Below are positions 26,801-33,530 of a stretch of 64,000 bases of DNA, piece after piece. The notes beneath the pieces are model-generated. The model saw only the letters and a list, made by a program, of their open reading frames with translations, did no database searches and had not been told where the DNA came from. This DNA comes from AP-15 sp963716115 (GTDB lineage: Bacteria; Pseudomonadota; Alphaproteobacteria; ATCC43930; CGMCC-115725): assembly GCA_963716115.1 (NCBI GenBank), contig CAVQSZ010000008.1, forward strand, positions 171,066 to 235,065. Reading direction: 5' to 3'. The position numbers and the translations under genes were made by a program. Each line of letters opens with the position of its first letter. The first letter of the stretch is position 1.

Positions 26801-27607
26801 ATGCCCTCGCGCTACACCGCCGACAACGCCGAGGCCTATCAGCGCCTGATGGGCCGCTGGAGCGGCCTGCTGGCCGAGGCGCTGATCGATTTCGCCGGGA
26901 TCGAAGAGGGCGACCGGGTGCTCGATGTCGGCTGCGGTTCCGGCAGCCTGGCGTTGGCGCTTGCCGCCCGGCCGCAGCCTGCCGCGATCACCGGCGTCGA
27001 CATCGCCGCCCCCTATATCGCCTACGCCGCCGCCCGCTCGGCCGACCCTCGCCTCGATTTTCGGGTCGGCGACGCGGTCGCGCTGGACCTGCCGGCCGGC
27101 AGCTTCGACCGCGCGCTGTCGCAATTGGCGCTCAATTTCATGTCCGATCCCTCGCGCGCGATCGCCGGCATGCGGCGGGTCACCCGCGCCGGCGGGACCG
27201 TTGCCGCGGCGGTCTGGGATTTTCCGGGCGGCCTTGTCTACCAGCGGATCTTCTGGGACACCGCGGCGGCGCTCGATCCCGCCGCCGACGCCGCCCGCGC
27301 CCGCCATTATGCGAGCCCGCTGACCGGGCCGGGCCAGCTCGCCGCCGCGTTTCGCGACGCCGGGCTGCGCGACATCGTCGAAGCCTCGCTGACGATCCGC
27401 ATCGAATACCGCGATTTCGCCGACTACTGGGAGCCGATCGCCGACGCGCAGGGACCGGTCGGCGACTACGTCAAGGGGCTGAGCGCGAACCGGCTTGGCG
27501 CGCTCGAAGCCGCCGTGCGGCGCGCCTATCTCGCCGGCGCCCCCGACGGGCTGCGCTCGATGGCCGCGACCGCCTGGGCCGCGCGCGGCGTAGTAGCCCT
27601 CACTTAG
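26801..27607 (+). CDS. Class I SAM-dependent methyltransferase
   Basis: 268 residues. Rossmann methyltransferase with motif I 'VLDVGCGSGSLALALA' (about 41-56), motif II acidic end 'GVDIAAPYI', 'DFRVGDAVALDLPAGSFDRALSQLAL' and 'GMRRVTRAGGTVAAAVWDF'. It resembles UbiE/Methyltransf_11 type enzymes, but substrate cannot be inferred. It stands between repeat elements and is probably transcribed alone. Confidence 0.88.
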   Translation: MPSRYTADNAEAYQRLMGRWSGLLAEALIDFAGIEEGDRVLDVGCGSGSLALALAARPQPAAITGVDIAAPYIAYAAARSADPRLDFRVGDAVALDLPAGSFDRALSQLALNFMSDPSRAIAGMRRVTRAGGTVAAAVWDFPGGLVYQRIFWDTAAALDPAADAARARHYASPLTGPGQLAAAFRDAGLRDIVEASLTIRIEYRDFADYWEPIADAQGPVGDYVKGLSANRLGALEAAVRRAYLAGAPDGLRSMAATAWAARGVVALT

Positions 27608-27616
27608 TGTCCCACT

Positions 27617-27782
27617 CGAAATGAAGCGCGTTATCTCAGCGGGTTATCGTCGCCCCGTGCGCCTTCAGCCCACGGGCTTGTCCCGTGGGGAAAGCGGGGG
27701 TCCAGAGCCTGCCCCTGGCGTGAACAGGGGGGACGCGTTCGAGCCCTTGCCCGCCTGGGTTCCCGCTTTCGCGGGAACGACG
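27617..27782. repeat. Dispersed ~165-bp repeat, copy A
   Basis: Reads CGAAATGAA...GTTATC(T)CAG, then CGTCGCCCCGTGCGCCTTCA, GCCCACGGGCTTGTCCCGTG and on to TGGGTTCCCGCTTTCGCG. The same sequence, inverted, occurs at 33160-33320 with only scattered differences. It contains internal palindromes and no plausible gene, and it lies between the methyltransferase and mop. Confidence 0.7.
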
Positions 27783-27844
27783 AATAACCTGCTGATAAGG
27801 GAACAATCATTTCGAGCCGTGCTCTTTAAACCTGGAGAACTGCA

Positions 27845-28051
27845 ATGAAGCTCAGCGCACGCAATCAAATCAAGGGCAAGGTGGTCGAAGTGCGCAAAGG
27901 CGCGACGACCGCGCATGTCCGGATCGACATCGGCAACGGTGTCGTCATCACCTCCTCGATCACCAACGAGGCCGTGGACGAGCTCGGCCTTGCGGCCGGC
28001 GATGACGCCATTGCGGTGATCAAGGCTTCCGATGTCATGGTCGCGAAATAA
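27845..28051 (+). CDS. Mop-type molybdate-binding protein (molbindin)
   Basis: 68 residues, exactly the size of stand-alone molbindins: MKLSARNQIKGKVVEVRKGA, then 'HVRIDIGNGVVITSSITNEAVDELGL' and 'AVIKASDVMVAK', the Mop/TOBE fold that oligomerises to store molybdate or tungstate. GGAGAAC sits just before the ATG. It supports a molybdenum theme with modA and the PEP-CTERM molybdopterin-like protein 1.5-4 kb upstream, though a methyltransferase and repeats intervene. Confidence 0.93.
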   Translation: MKLSARNQIKGKVVEVRKGATTAHVRIDIGNGVVITSSITNEAVDELGLAAGDDAIAVIKASDVMVAK

Positions 28052-28219
28052 GATCAGCTCCGGCTCTTTCCCAGGCCCCGCGGAGGCCGCGCTGTGGGCG
28101 CGCGGCTGCCGTCGGCGCGGGCGGGTTCACACGGACAAATTGCGTCAGGCGAAGCAGATCGGCTAAAGTCGATATGAGCCATCGGTCGGATGATGCCGAT
28201 AGGGCAAGCGTGAGAGAGA

Positions 28220-28759
28220 GTGACTGAAAGCCTGCACGCCTCTGCGTCTGCGCTGCACGAGCAATGGGTAAGGCTCGAGGACGAGCACCAAGAGCTCGCC
28301 GTCGCGATCGAAGCGGCCCGGGCGAGCGGGGCCGACCTGGCGCCAATGCGCAAGCGCCAAGCGAAGCTGTTGCTCGAAATCAGCTCGCTTGTCGCCGAAA
28401 TCCAGGATTCGCCGGCGACGACCACCGAAGATTTCTTAGCCTTGCTGGATGTCGCAATCGAGCACGAGATCGAGCTGGCAAGCGACATCGCGTTCTACGG
28501 ACCTGCCGACTATCCTATGCTTTCACGTTTGTTTCGTGTATTGGCGTCGAAGGCGCCAGGGTTCGAATTCAACTCACTCCGAAGATGGCTGTCGCGACCG
28601 GGCCAGCTCGAGCAGTTGACAGGGCGCGCAAAGGGCTCCGAGGCCCCCGGGAAGGACGCCGGCTCAGCGAGACCGACCGCGCTCGGGCAACCCGGAGAGA
28701 CCGCCGGGGGCAAAGTGGCGGGCGCCGCAAACGAGGGTCAAGGTTCTCCGGGCGGATGA
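28220..28759 (+). CDS. Hypothetical coiled-coil protein
   Basis: 179 residues from a GTG at 28220 (VTESLHASASALHEQWVRLE). Residues 1-60 have heptad-like helical character ('DEHQELAVAIEAARASGADL', 'RKRQAKLLLEISSLVAEIQDS'). The second half, past about residue 130, turns Gly/Ala/Pro-rich and may be out of frame. No family is recognised. The flanking 28052-28219 and 28760-28960 hold nothing I can identify. Base composition is less GC-extreme than the core genes, as in the EamA gene that follows. Confidence 0.5.
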   Translation: MTESLHASASALHEQWVRLEDEHQELAVAIEAARASGADLAPMRKRQAKLLLEISSLVAEIQDSPATTTEDFLALLDVAIEHEIELASDIAFYGPADYPMLSRLFRVLASKAPGFEFNSLRRWLSRPGQLEQLTGRAKGSEAPGKDAGSARPTALGQPGETAGGKVAGAANEGQGSPGG

Positions 28760-28960
28760 GATCCGGCACAACGAGGACGCCATTTCCACGGCCTGGGGCG
28801 CCGGCGTGATCCAAGCCGGCGGTGTCGCGCCGGACCCCGTGATCGCCTCGAACCGTGATCGGCCCGGCCTTGCGAGCGTTCGCTGGACTGATGGCGAACA
28901 ATCGGTTAAGAATTGACCCTTCGGTTTTGATTGTTGCTTGGCAGCGCCGTCGATACGGAG

Positions 28961-29905
28961 ATGGGGAAACTACCGCTTCCTGCTCTGTGGCTGAATCTGA
29001 TTGTCATCTCGGGAACGTGGGGCAGCAGCTTCGCTTTCGTGAAGCTTATCACAGAGTCGATGCCTCCTTTCGCGTTCGCGGCGTCACGCGGGTTTATCGC
29101 GATGTCGGCGCTGCTCCTGTGGCTGGCTTTGCGGACCCGAACGCCGCCTGCCCATTCCGGCCGGTCGCGGCCGCTTCGTTGGCAGAACATCGGTCACATG
29201 GTCGTTCTCGGGACCACCAATGGGTGGCTCGCCAATGTGTTGACCGCTACGGCGGTGAGCCGGGTCGACAGCGCCGTCGTCGCGATGCTGCAAGCGACTG
29301 TTCCGTTGATGGTCGCAGTGTTGGCGCACCTCCTCTTTGTCGAAGAACCTTTCCGCCGCCGCCAACTTACCGGGATCTCAATCGGCCTGACAGGTATCCT
29401 GCTGATCGTTGGACCAGTCGCGGTCTTCGGCGGCCGCGGGTCGCTCGTTGGCATTGCAGCGATGCTTCTTACGGCGCTGTGCTTTGCCTGCGGAACCGTT
29501 TATGGCCGTTATGTCGCCTCCGCGGATCCCGCGGCGCTGGCGTGCGGCCAGCAAGCCTGCGGGGCCGTAATCGCCGCCCTGATTTCGGTTACGTTTGAGC
29601 CGCGGGCAGAATGGAGCCAGCCCGCGGCAGTGTGGCTGTTGCTGGTGATCGTCGGGGTTGTTTGCTCGGCGGCGCCGACAGCGCTCTATCTGCGTCTTCT
29701 GGCGCGCGCGCCATCGGTTCCAGCGGCGCTCGTTGCCTATCTCCAACCGGTCTGGGCAGCCCTCTTGGGGTGGGTCATCCTCGGAGAGCGGGTAAGCGTG
29801 GTGGCGTGGCTGGGAACCGGGATTGTCATTGTCGGAATTGTAGCTGCAACCGGCAAACCGCCTTACGACTTCCGTCGGCTTCGCCGCCGCGTCCCCGCCG
29901 CATAG
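28961..29905 (+). CDS. EamA (DMT superfamily) transporter
   Basis: 314 residues from the ATG at 28961 (a TTG at 28931 is an alternative). Ten hydrophobic segments in two EamA repeats: 'LNLIVISGTWGSSFAFVKLITE' and 'VVAMLQATVPLMVAVLAHLLFVEEP' in the first, 'AALVAYLQPVWAALLGWVILGE' in the second. Likely a metabolite exporter. The third-position GC is visibly lower than in neighbouring housekeeping genes, consistent with acquisition. Its 3' end overlaps the convergent DUF6065-like gene by 43 bp. Confidence 0.9.
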   Translation: MGKLPLPALWLNLIVISGTWGSSFAFVKLITESMPPFAFAASRGFIAMSALLLWLALRTRTPPAHSGRSRPLRWQNIGHMVVLGTTNGWLANVLTATAVSRVDSAVVAMLQATVPLMVAVLAHLLFVEEPFRRRQLTGISIGLTGILLIVGPVAVFGGRGSLVGIAAMLLTALCFACGTVYGRYVASADPAALACGQQACGAVIAALISVTFEPRAEWSQPAAVWLLLVIVGVVCSAAPTALYLRLLARAPSVPAALVAYLQPVWAALLGWVILGERVSVVAWLGTGIVIVGIVAATGKPPYDFRRLRRRVPAA

Positions 29906-30606
29906 TGTCCGAGCATCCGCATCTGATCGGCATTGGGTTTCATCGTCGCCTCGAAACTTTGCCAATCGGCTGCACTGAGCTCCGCCAGGCTGAGGACTTC
30001 AAAAGAGGGCGTGTTGTAACATTGGCGCAGCAACGGCTGCACCTGGAACAGCGGGTAGCGGATGTGGAATTCGATCGGCGAATTTGTGCGGGTCAGCCGG
30101 ATGTTGGTAAACAGCGGGCCGAACCAGGTTTCCGACTCGATGATGCCTTCGAAATATTCGTAACCTTGGGTTCGCGGGATGTTCGCGGGGCCGCGAGAAA
30201 GCAATGCCCAGCCCGGCGCGGTCCGCGCCAGGTAGCCGCTCCAGATCTGCACGACGCCGGGCTCGCGCGCGGGAACCAAAAAGGGCGGCGACAGCGCCTT
30301 GACCGGCTCGGGCGCCGTTTCCTCGAACAGCTGACGAAATCCGGGGAACTGAGCGCCCCGCAACGGGTACCAATCCTCGGCGCCTTCGTAGGTCCACGCG
30401 ATCTCGACGCCATCCCACACTAAGCTGAAGTTCAGCGGCGGGTAGATGTACCAGCCGAAGGCAGAAGCGGCTGCGAGGGCTTCGCAATAGCGATAGCCCC
30501 GCGTGGGAAGCATGCCGTCGGCCGAACGATCGGCCGGCCGCGGAACCGGAGCGTCGGGGATGAGCTGGTAAAATCGGCAGATTACACTCTGAGCCGGCTT
30601 CGCCAT
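29863..30606 (-). CDS. DUF6065-like protein of unknown function, downstream of the repeat-peptide gene
   Basis: 247 residues from the ATG at 30606 (MAKPAQSVICRFYQLIPDAP), preceded by CGGAG; a GTG at 30615 is also in frame. Conserved-looking blocks: 'PTRGYRYCEALAAASAFGWY', 'LVWDGVEIAWTYEGAEDWYPL', 'QIWSGYLARTAPGWALLSRG', 'GIIESETWFGPLFTNIRLTR' and 'IEFHIRYPLFQVQPL'. The pattern matches what I recall of the DUF6065 family; no catalytic motif is evident and no signal or membrane segment is present. It starts 36 nt after the stop of the 27-residue-repeat gene on the same strand, so the two look like one transcript. Confidence 0.7.
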   Translation of the reverse strand: MAKPAQSVICRFYQLIPDAPVPRPADRSADGMLPTRGYRYCEALAAASAFGWYIYPPLNFSLVWDGVEIAWTYEGAEDWYPLRGAQFPGFRQLFEETAPEPVKALSPPFLVPAREPGVVQIWSGYLARTAPGWALLSRGPANIPRTQGYEYFEGIIESETWFGPLFTNIRLTRTNSPIEFHIRYPLFQVQPLLRQCYNTPSFEVLSLAELSAADWQSFEATMKPNADQMRMLGHYAAGTRRRSRRKS

Positions 30607-30642
30607 CTCTCGCACTCCGTTTCCGCGGTGGTCGTCGAGGTC

Positions 30643-31580
30643 CTAACGCAAGGTCGGGAAGCCGGCGGTGATGCAGCCGCTGCCGAGGCGCACCGCGCCG
30701 CGGTCGACGGTCTCGGGCTTGGGCTGCCGCAGGGTCGGGAAGCCGGCGGTGATGCAGCCGCTGCCGAGGCGCACCGCGCCGCGGTCGGCGGTCTCGGGCT
30801 TGGGCTGCCGCAGGGTCGGGAAGCCGGCGGTGATGCAGCCGCTGCCGAGGCGCACCGCGCCGCGGTCGACGGTCTCGGGCTTGGGCTGCCGCAGGGTCGG
30901 GAAGCCGGCGGTGATGCAGCCGCTGCCGAGGCGCACCGCGCCGCGGTCGGCGGTCTCGGGCTTGGGCTGCCGCAGGGTCGGGAAGCCGGCGGTGATGCAG
31001 CCGCTGCCGAGGCGCACCGCGCCGCGGTCGACGGTCTCGGGCTTGGGCTGCCGCAGGGTCGGGAAGCCGGCGGTGATGCAGCCGCTGCCGAGGCGCACCG
31101 CGCCGCGGTCGGCGGTCTCGGGCTTGGGCTGCCGCAGGGTCGGGAAGCCGGCGGTGATCAGCCGCTGCCGAGGCGCACCGCGCCGCGGTCGACGGTCTCG
31201 GGCTTGGGCTGCCGCAGGGTCGGGAAGCCGGCGGTGATGCAGCCGCTGCCGAGGCGCACCGCGCCGCGGTCGACGGTCTCGGGCTTGGGCTGCCGCAGGG
31301 TCGGGAAGCCGGCGGTGATGCAGCCGCTGCCGAGGCGCACCGCGCCGCGGTCGGCGGTCTCGGGCTTGGGCTGCCGCAGGGTCGGGAAGCCGGCGGTGAT
31401 GCAGCCGCTGCCGAGGCGCACCGCGCCGCGGTCGACGGTCTCGGGCTTGGGCTGCCGCAGGGTCGGGAAGCCGGCGGTGATGCAGCCGCTGCCGAGGCGC
31501 ACCGCGCCGCGGTCGACGGTCTCGGGCTTGGGCTGCCGCAAGGTCGGGAAGCCGGCGGTGAGCCGTTCGGTCGTATACAT
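30643..31580 (-). CDS. Tandem 27-residue repeat protein (possible multi-core peptide precursor), one frameshift
   Basis: Starts MYTTERLTAGFPTLRQPKP at 31580 with AGAGGAG nine bases upstream. It consists of eleven 27-residue units: AGFPTLRQPKPET, then V or A, then DRGAVRLGSGC, then IT. It ends '...AGFPTLR' with a TAG exactly where the array ends. Each internal unit has one Cys. The Val/Ala position reads V,V,A,V,V,A,V,A,V,A,V from the N-terminus. One unit lacks a base (near 31158), breaking the frame; with it restored the product is 312 residues. It is Pro/Gly/Arg-rich, with no signal peptide or membrane segment. A DUF6065-like gene follows after 36 nt. It could be a precursor of repeated peptides or a structural repeat protein; function unknown. 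Confidence 0.6.
30648..31560. repeat. Tandem array of eleven 81-bp units plus a 23-bp partial unit
   Basis: Unit (plus strand) begins GCAGGGTCGGGAAGCCGGCG and ends TCGGGCTTGGGCTGCC. Length accounts exactly: 11 x 81 minus 1 plus 23 = 913 bp. Units are identical except for a GAC/GGC variant (alternating for the first six from the left), the single missing G near 31158, and an A for G at the outer unit on each side (GCAAGG). The near-identity implies recent expansion, partly in two-unit steps. Because 81 is divisible by 3, both strands stay open; the minus strand carries the convincing start and stop. Confidence 0.97.
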
Positions 31581-31654
31581 CTCGTCCATCTCCTCTATTA
31601 CCGGTAGAGCAAAATCGCCCCGGTAACGAATGTGAGATTTGCACGCGTCGGGAT

Positions 31655-31692
31655 AAGCGCACGTGAAAACGCGCTTCTTCATATCGTGAAAA
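31655..31692 (-). promoter_or_regulatory. Candidate control region of the repeat gene (TTTTCACG boxes and a hairpin)
   Basis: On the plus strand CGTGAAAA occurs at 31662-31669 and 31685-31692 (23 bp apart, about two helix turns) and again at 32011-32018. The second and third are within a shared ATATCGTGAAAA 12-mer. The first lies in the loop of a perfect AAGCGC/GCGCTT hairpin (31655-31676). This AT-richer segment is 75-110 bp upstream of the repeat-gene start and is the only plausible promoter zone. Confidence 0.4.
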
Positions 31693-31720
31693 AGACGTGA
31701 TTTATCGCTGAATGAGCAGG

Positions 31721-32060
31721 CCTTGGCACGGTGTTTGCCCCTCCGCACGGTGCTTGCCCAGCTCAAGGCCACCTATCGCCAGCCGCTCGCAAAACCGCTT
31801 CGCCATCGAGAATCGCGCTCGCCGCATCGATGAAGACGACCCTGCGCCCGATTTCGAGCCCCTGTGTCCTTGGACCTCCGGGCTCGCGGATGACCGCGCC
31901 CTCGAATCGACGCCTGGCTTGCCCTTCGGACGAGGTTCAGGGAATCCCGGTTAGGCCAAGCCCCGCCCACTACGATCGCAAAAAAAATGGGTGACAAACG
32001 TGCCGAATATCGTGAAAATACCGTTATGAGAACGCGAATTTACGTGCGCGCCGGGGAGCC
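31721..32060 (-). other. Non-coding or degraded stretch with a possible protein remnant
   Basis: No intact gene. On the minus strand one frame, closed by TGA at 31763-31765 and opened after a TGA near 31945, reads ...RRFEGAVIREPGGPRTQGLE, then IGRRVVFIDAASAILDGEAV and LRAAGDRWP. This has natural protein character but no start codon, so it may be a decayed gene. Family not recognised. Confidence 0.25.
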
Positions 32061-32242
32061 CTAGCAGGGTGTGGAAAAAGGCCGATCACCGTCATTCCGG
32101 GGGGCGGGCTGCGCCCGCGAGCCCGGAATCCATAAACACCGGCTTCGGAAAATCAGGGGTTTGGCCGGGGTTCATGGGTTCCGGGACCGGCCCCGGAGGG
32201 CCGTCCCGGAATGACAGCCGACTTTTTTCCGCACCCTGCTAG
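32061..32242. mobile_element. MITE-like element, 182 bp with terminal inverted repeats
   Basis: Left end CTAGCAGGGTGTGGAAAAAG (32061-32080) and right end CTTTTTTCCGCACCCTGCTAG (32222-32242) are inverted copies with one internal mismatch and one length difference. Both carry a second, inner inverted pair, GTCATTCCGGG / CCCGGAATGAC. It has no coding capacity. Size and structure fit a non-autonomous miniature inverted-repeat element; the CTAG at each edge may include the duplicated target. Confidence 0.7.
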
Positions 32243-32386
32243 AGGACAGCGATCAACAAAAATGGCGCGGTTTTTACGAGCAGGCGACGACAGCAACGGA
32301 TTTGGCCGGTCGAGCGGCGCACCTTCCCACCCTCGGGTCCCTGATGAAACGGCCTTCGGACGGATCACTGAGAAGGGAGGCAGCTC

Positions 32387-32590
32387 GTGGAAAATCTGCC
32401 ACATCCGAACACGAAGAGATGGGTCGTCCGTCGCAAGGCGGCAGTGGTGGCTGCCGTGCGGAACGGCGGGATCACGATCGAAGAGGCTTGCCGCGTCTAC
32501 CAGCTGTCGCAGGAAGAGCTCCTTTCCTGGGACCGGGCGTTCGAGCTGCGTGGTCTTGCTGGTTTGCGCGCTACTCGCATTCAGGATTGA
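32387..32590 (+). CDS. DUF1153 (SciP-like) small DNA-binding protein, N-terminally short
   Basis: 67 residues from a GTG at 32387 with GAAGGGAGG upstream: MENLPHPNTKRWVVRRKAAV, then 'VAAVRNGGITIEEACRVYQL' and 'SWDRAFELRGLAGLRATRIQD'. This is the DUF1153 helix-turn-helix of SciP, the CtrA antagonist of alphaproteobacteria. Canonical members have about 20 extra N-terminal residues containing the 'VIGPDG' segment, which is absent here. Its position in an accessory region next to a MITE suggests a secondary paralogue. Confidence 0.85.
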   Translation: MENLPHPNTKRWVVRRKAAVVAAVRNGGITIEEACRVYQLSQEELLSWDRAFELRGLAGLRATRIQD

Positions 32591-32611
32591 ATAGCCGATT
32601 GGGGATCACTT

Positions 32612-32842
32612 ATGAGAGAGCTACGGAACAGCGCCCCGCCTCTTGACGGCGCACACTATCGAGAAATGGCGCACGAGCTTCGCAAGCTCGCCCGCCTCTG
32701 TCACGGCCCGGTCGCGCGAAGGGAGGTGCTGGACCTCTCGGTCAGGTTCGACCGTAGGGCCGATTATTTCGATTCTCGCGCGGCGGCGCCCGCTTGCCGG
32801 AACCCGCCTGCGGAGCTCAATCTGTTGGTGTTGGCGGGGTAG
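32612..32842 (+). CDS. Small hypothetical protein
   Basis: 76 residues: MRELRNSAPPLDGAHYREMA, then 'HELRKLARLCHGPVARREVL' and 'DLSVRFDRRADYFDSRAA'. Short proteins of the form 'HYR..A.ELR.LA......AR..LL.LA..F.RRA' are frequent in alphaproteobacteria and are of unknown function. It begins 21 nt after the DUF1153 stop and may be co-transcribed with it. Confidence 0.6.
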   Translation: MRELRNSAPPLDGAHYREMAHELRKLARLCHGPVARREVLDLSVRFDRRADYFDSRAAAPACRNPPAELNLLVLAG

Positions 32843-32909
32843 GGCTCGCTCACTGGCTCCAGTCTACTCGTGCCCTTTAAGAGTACGACTTGAATGAGTC
32901 ATTATATGT

Positions 32910-33530
32910 CAATAGGTCCGTCGTTCCCGCGAAAGCGCAGGGCTGTCCGGGGAAGATCGGGTCTTCAATTCAAGAATGTTGTTCTTCGTCGGGAACAATC
33001 TAAAGTCGTCTTGCGCGGACTTGATCCGCGCATCCACGTCTTTACTTCGGGCGCCGGAAGGCGTGGATGGCCGGGACGAGCCCGGCCAAGACGGCTTTTG
33101 CTGCGTTCCATACCAAGTAGGAACCCGCTTGGCGTGCAAGGAGAATTTCCCCGGACAGCCCTGCGCGAAAGCGGGAACCCAGTGCTCCAAGGGCTCGAAC
33201 GGTTCCCCCTGTTCATGCCAGGGGCAGGCTCTGGACCCCCGCTTTCCCCACGGGACAAGCCCGTGGGCTGAAGGCGCACGGGGCGACGATAACGCACTGA
33301 AATAACGGGTTTCATTTCGGGTCAGACTCTAAGCTCTCGCACGTCGAGGGCTCGAAAACGCGATAAGACGTAAGTGCGCTCAGACCCGGACAGACGGTTC
33401 ACCCGTTTCGTCGTGGCCGGCTCGGCCCGAGGGCCTTCAGCCCAGGGACGAGTTCCGTGGGCATCCAGGGGTCGCGGCGCGGGCCTTGCCTGTTGATGCC
33501 GGACTGGGTGGATCACGCGCCGGCAGAGAT
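32910..33530. repeat. Gene-free stretch made of dispersed repeats, including copy B of the 165-bp repeat
   Basis: Contains (a) CGTCATTCCCGCGAAAGC-type fragments at about 32920-32945; (b) a TTGATCCGCGCATCCACG ... CGTGGATGGCCGGGACGAG palindrome at about 33020-33095; (c) copy B of the 165-bp repeat in inverted orientation at 33160-33320; (d) a related 'GGGCCTTCAGCCCAGGGACGAG' fragment at about 33425-33475. Open frames over it have repeat-derived composition and are not genes. Confidence 0.65.

Noticed and set aside
30648..31560. Possible CRISPR array
   Set aside because: The units are contiguous 81-bp repeats with no unique spacers and no cas genes nearby.
30628..31626. Plus-strand open frame of 332 residues across the 81-bp array
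   Set aside because: An 81-bp unit keeps any stop-free frame open. The plus strand has no convincing ribosome-binding site at the array edge and composition of a shadow frame (GLGLGLPQ...); the minus strand has a good SD, ATG and terminal stop.
31712..31994. Overlapping plus-strand frames of 80 and 87 residues
   Set aside because: No ribosome-binding site or recognisable family; the minus strand of the same stretch has a more protein-like but start-less remnant.
32894..33271. 125-residue open frame
   Set aside because: It is composed of dispersed palindromic repeats (the same peptides appear from copy A of the repeat elsewhere), not a protein gene.
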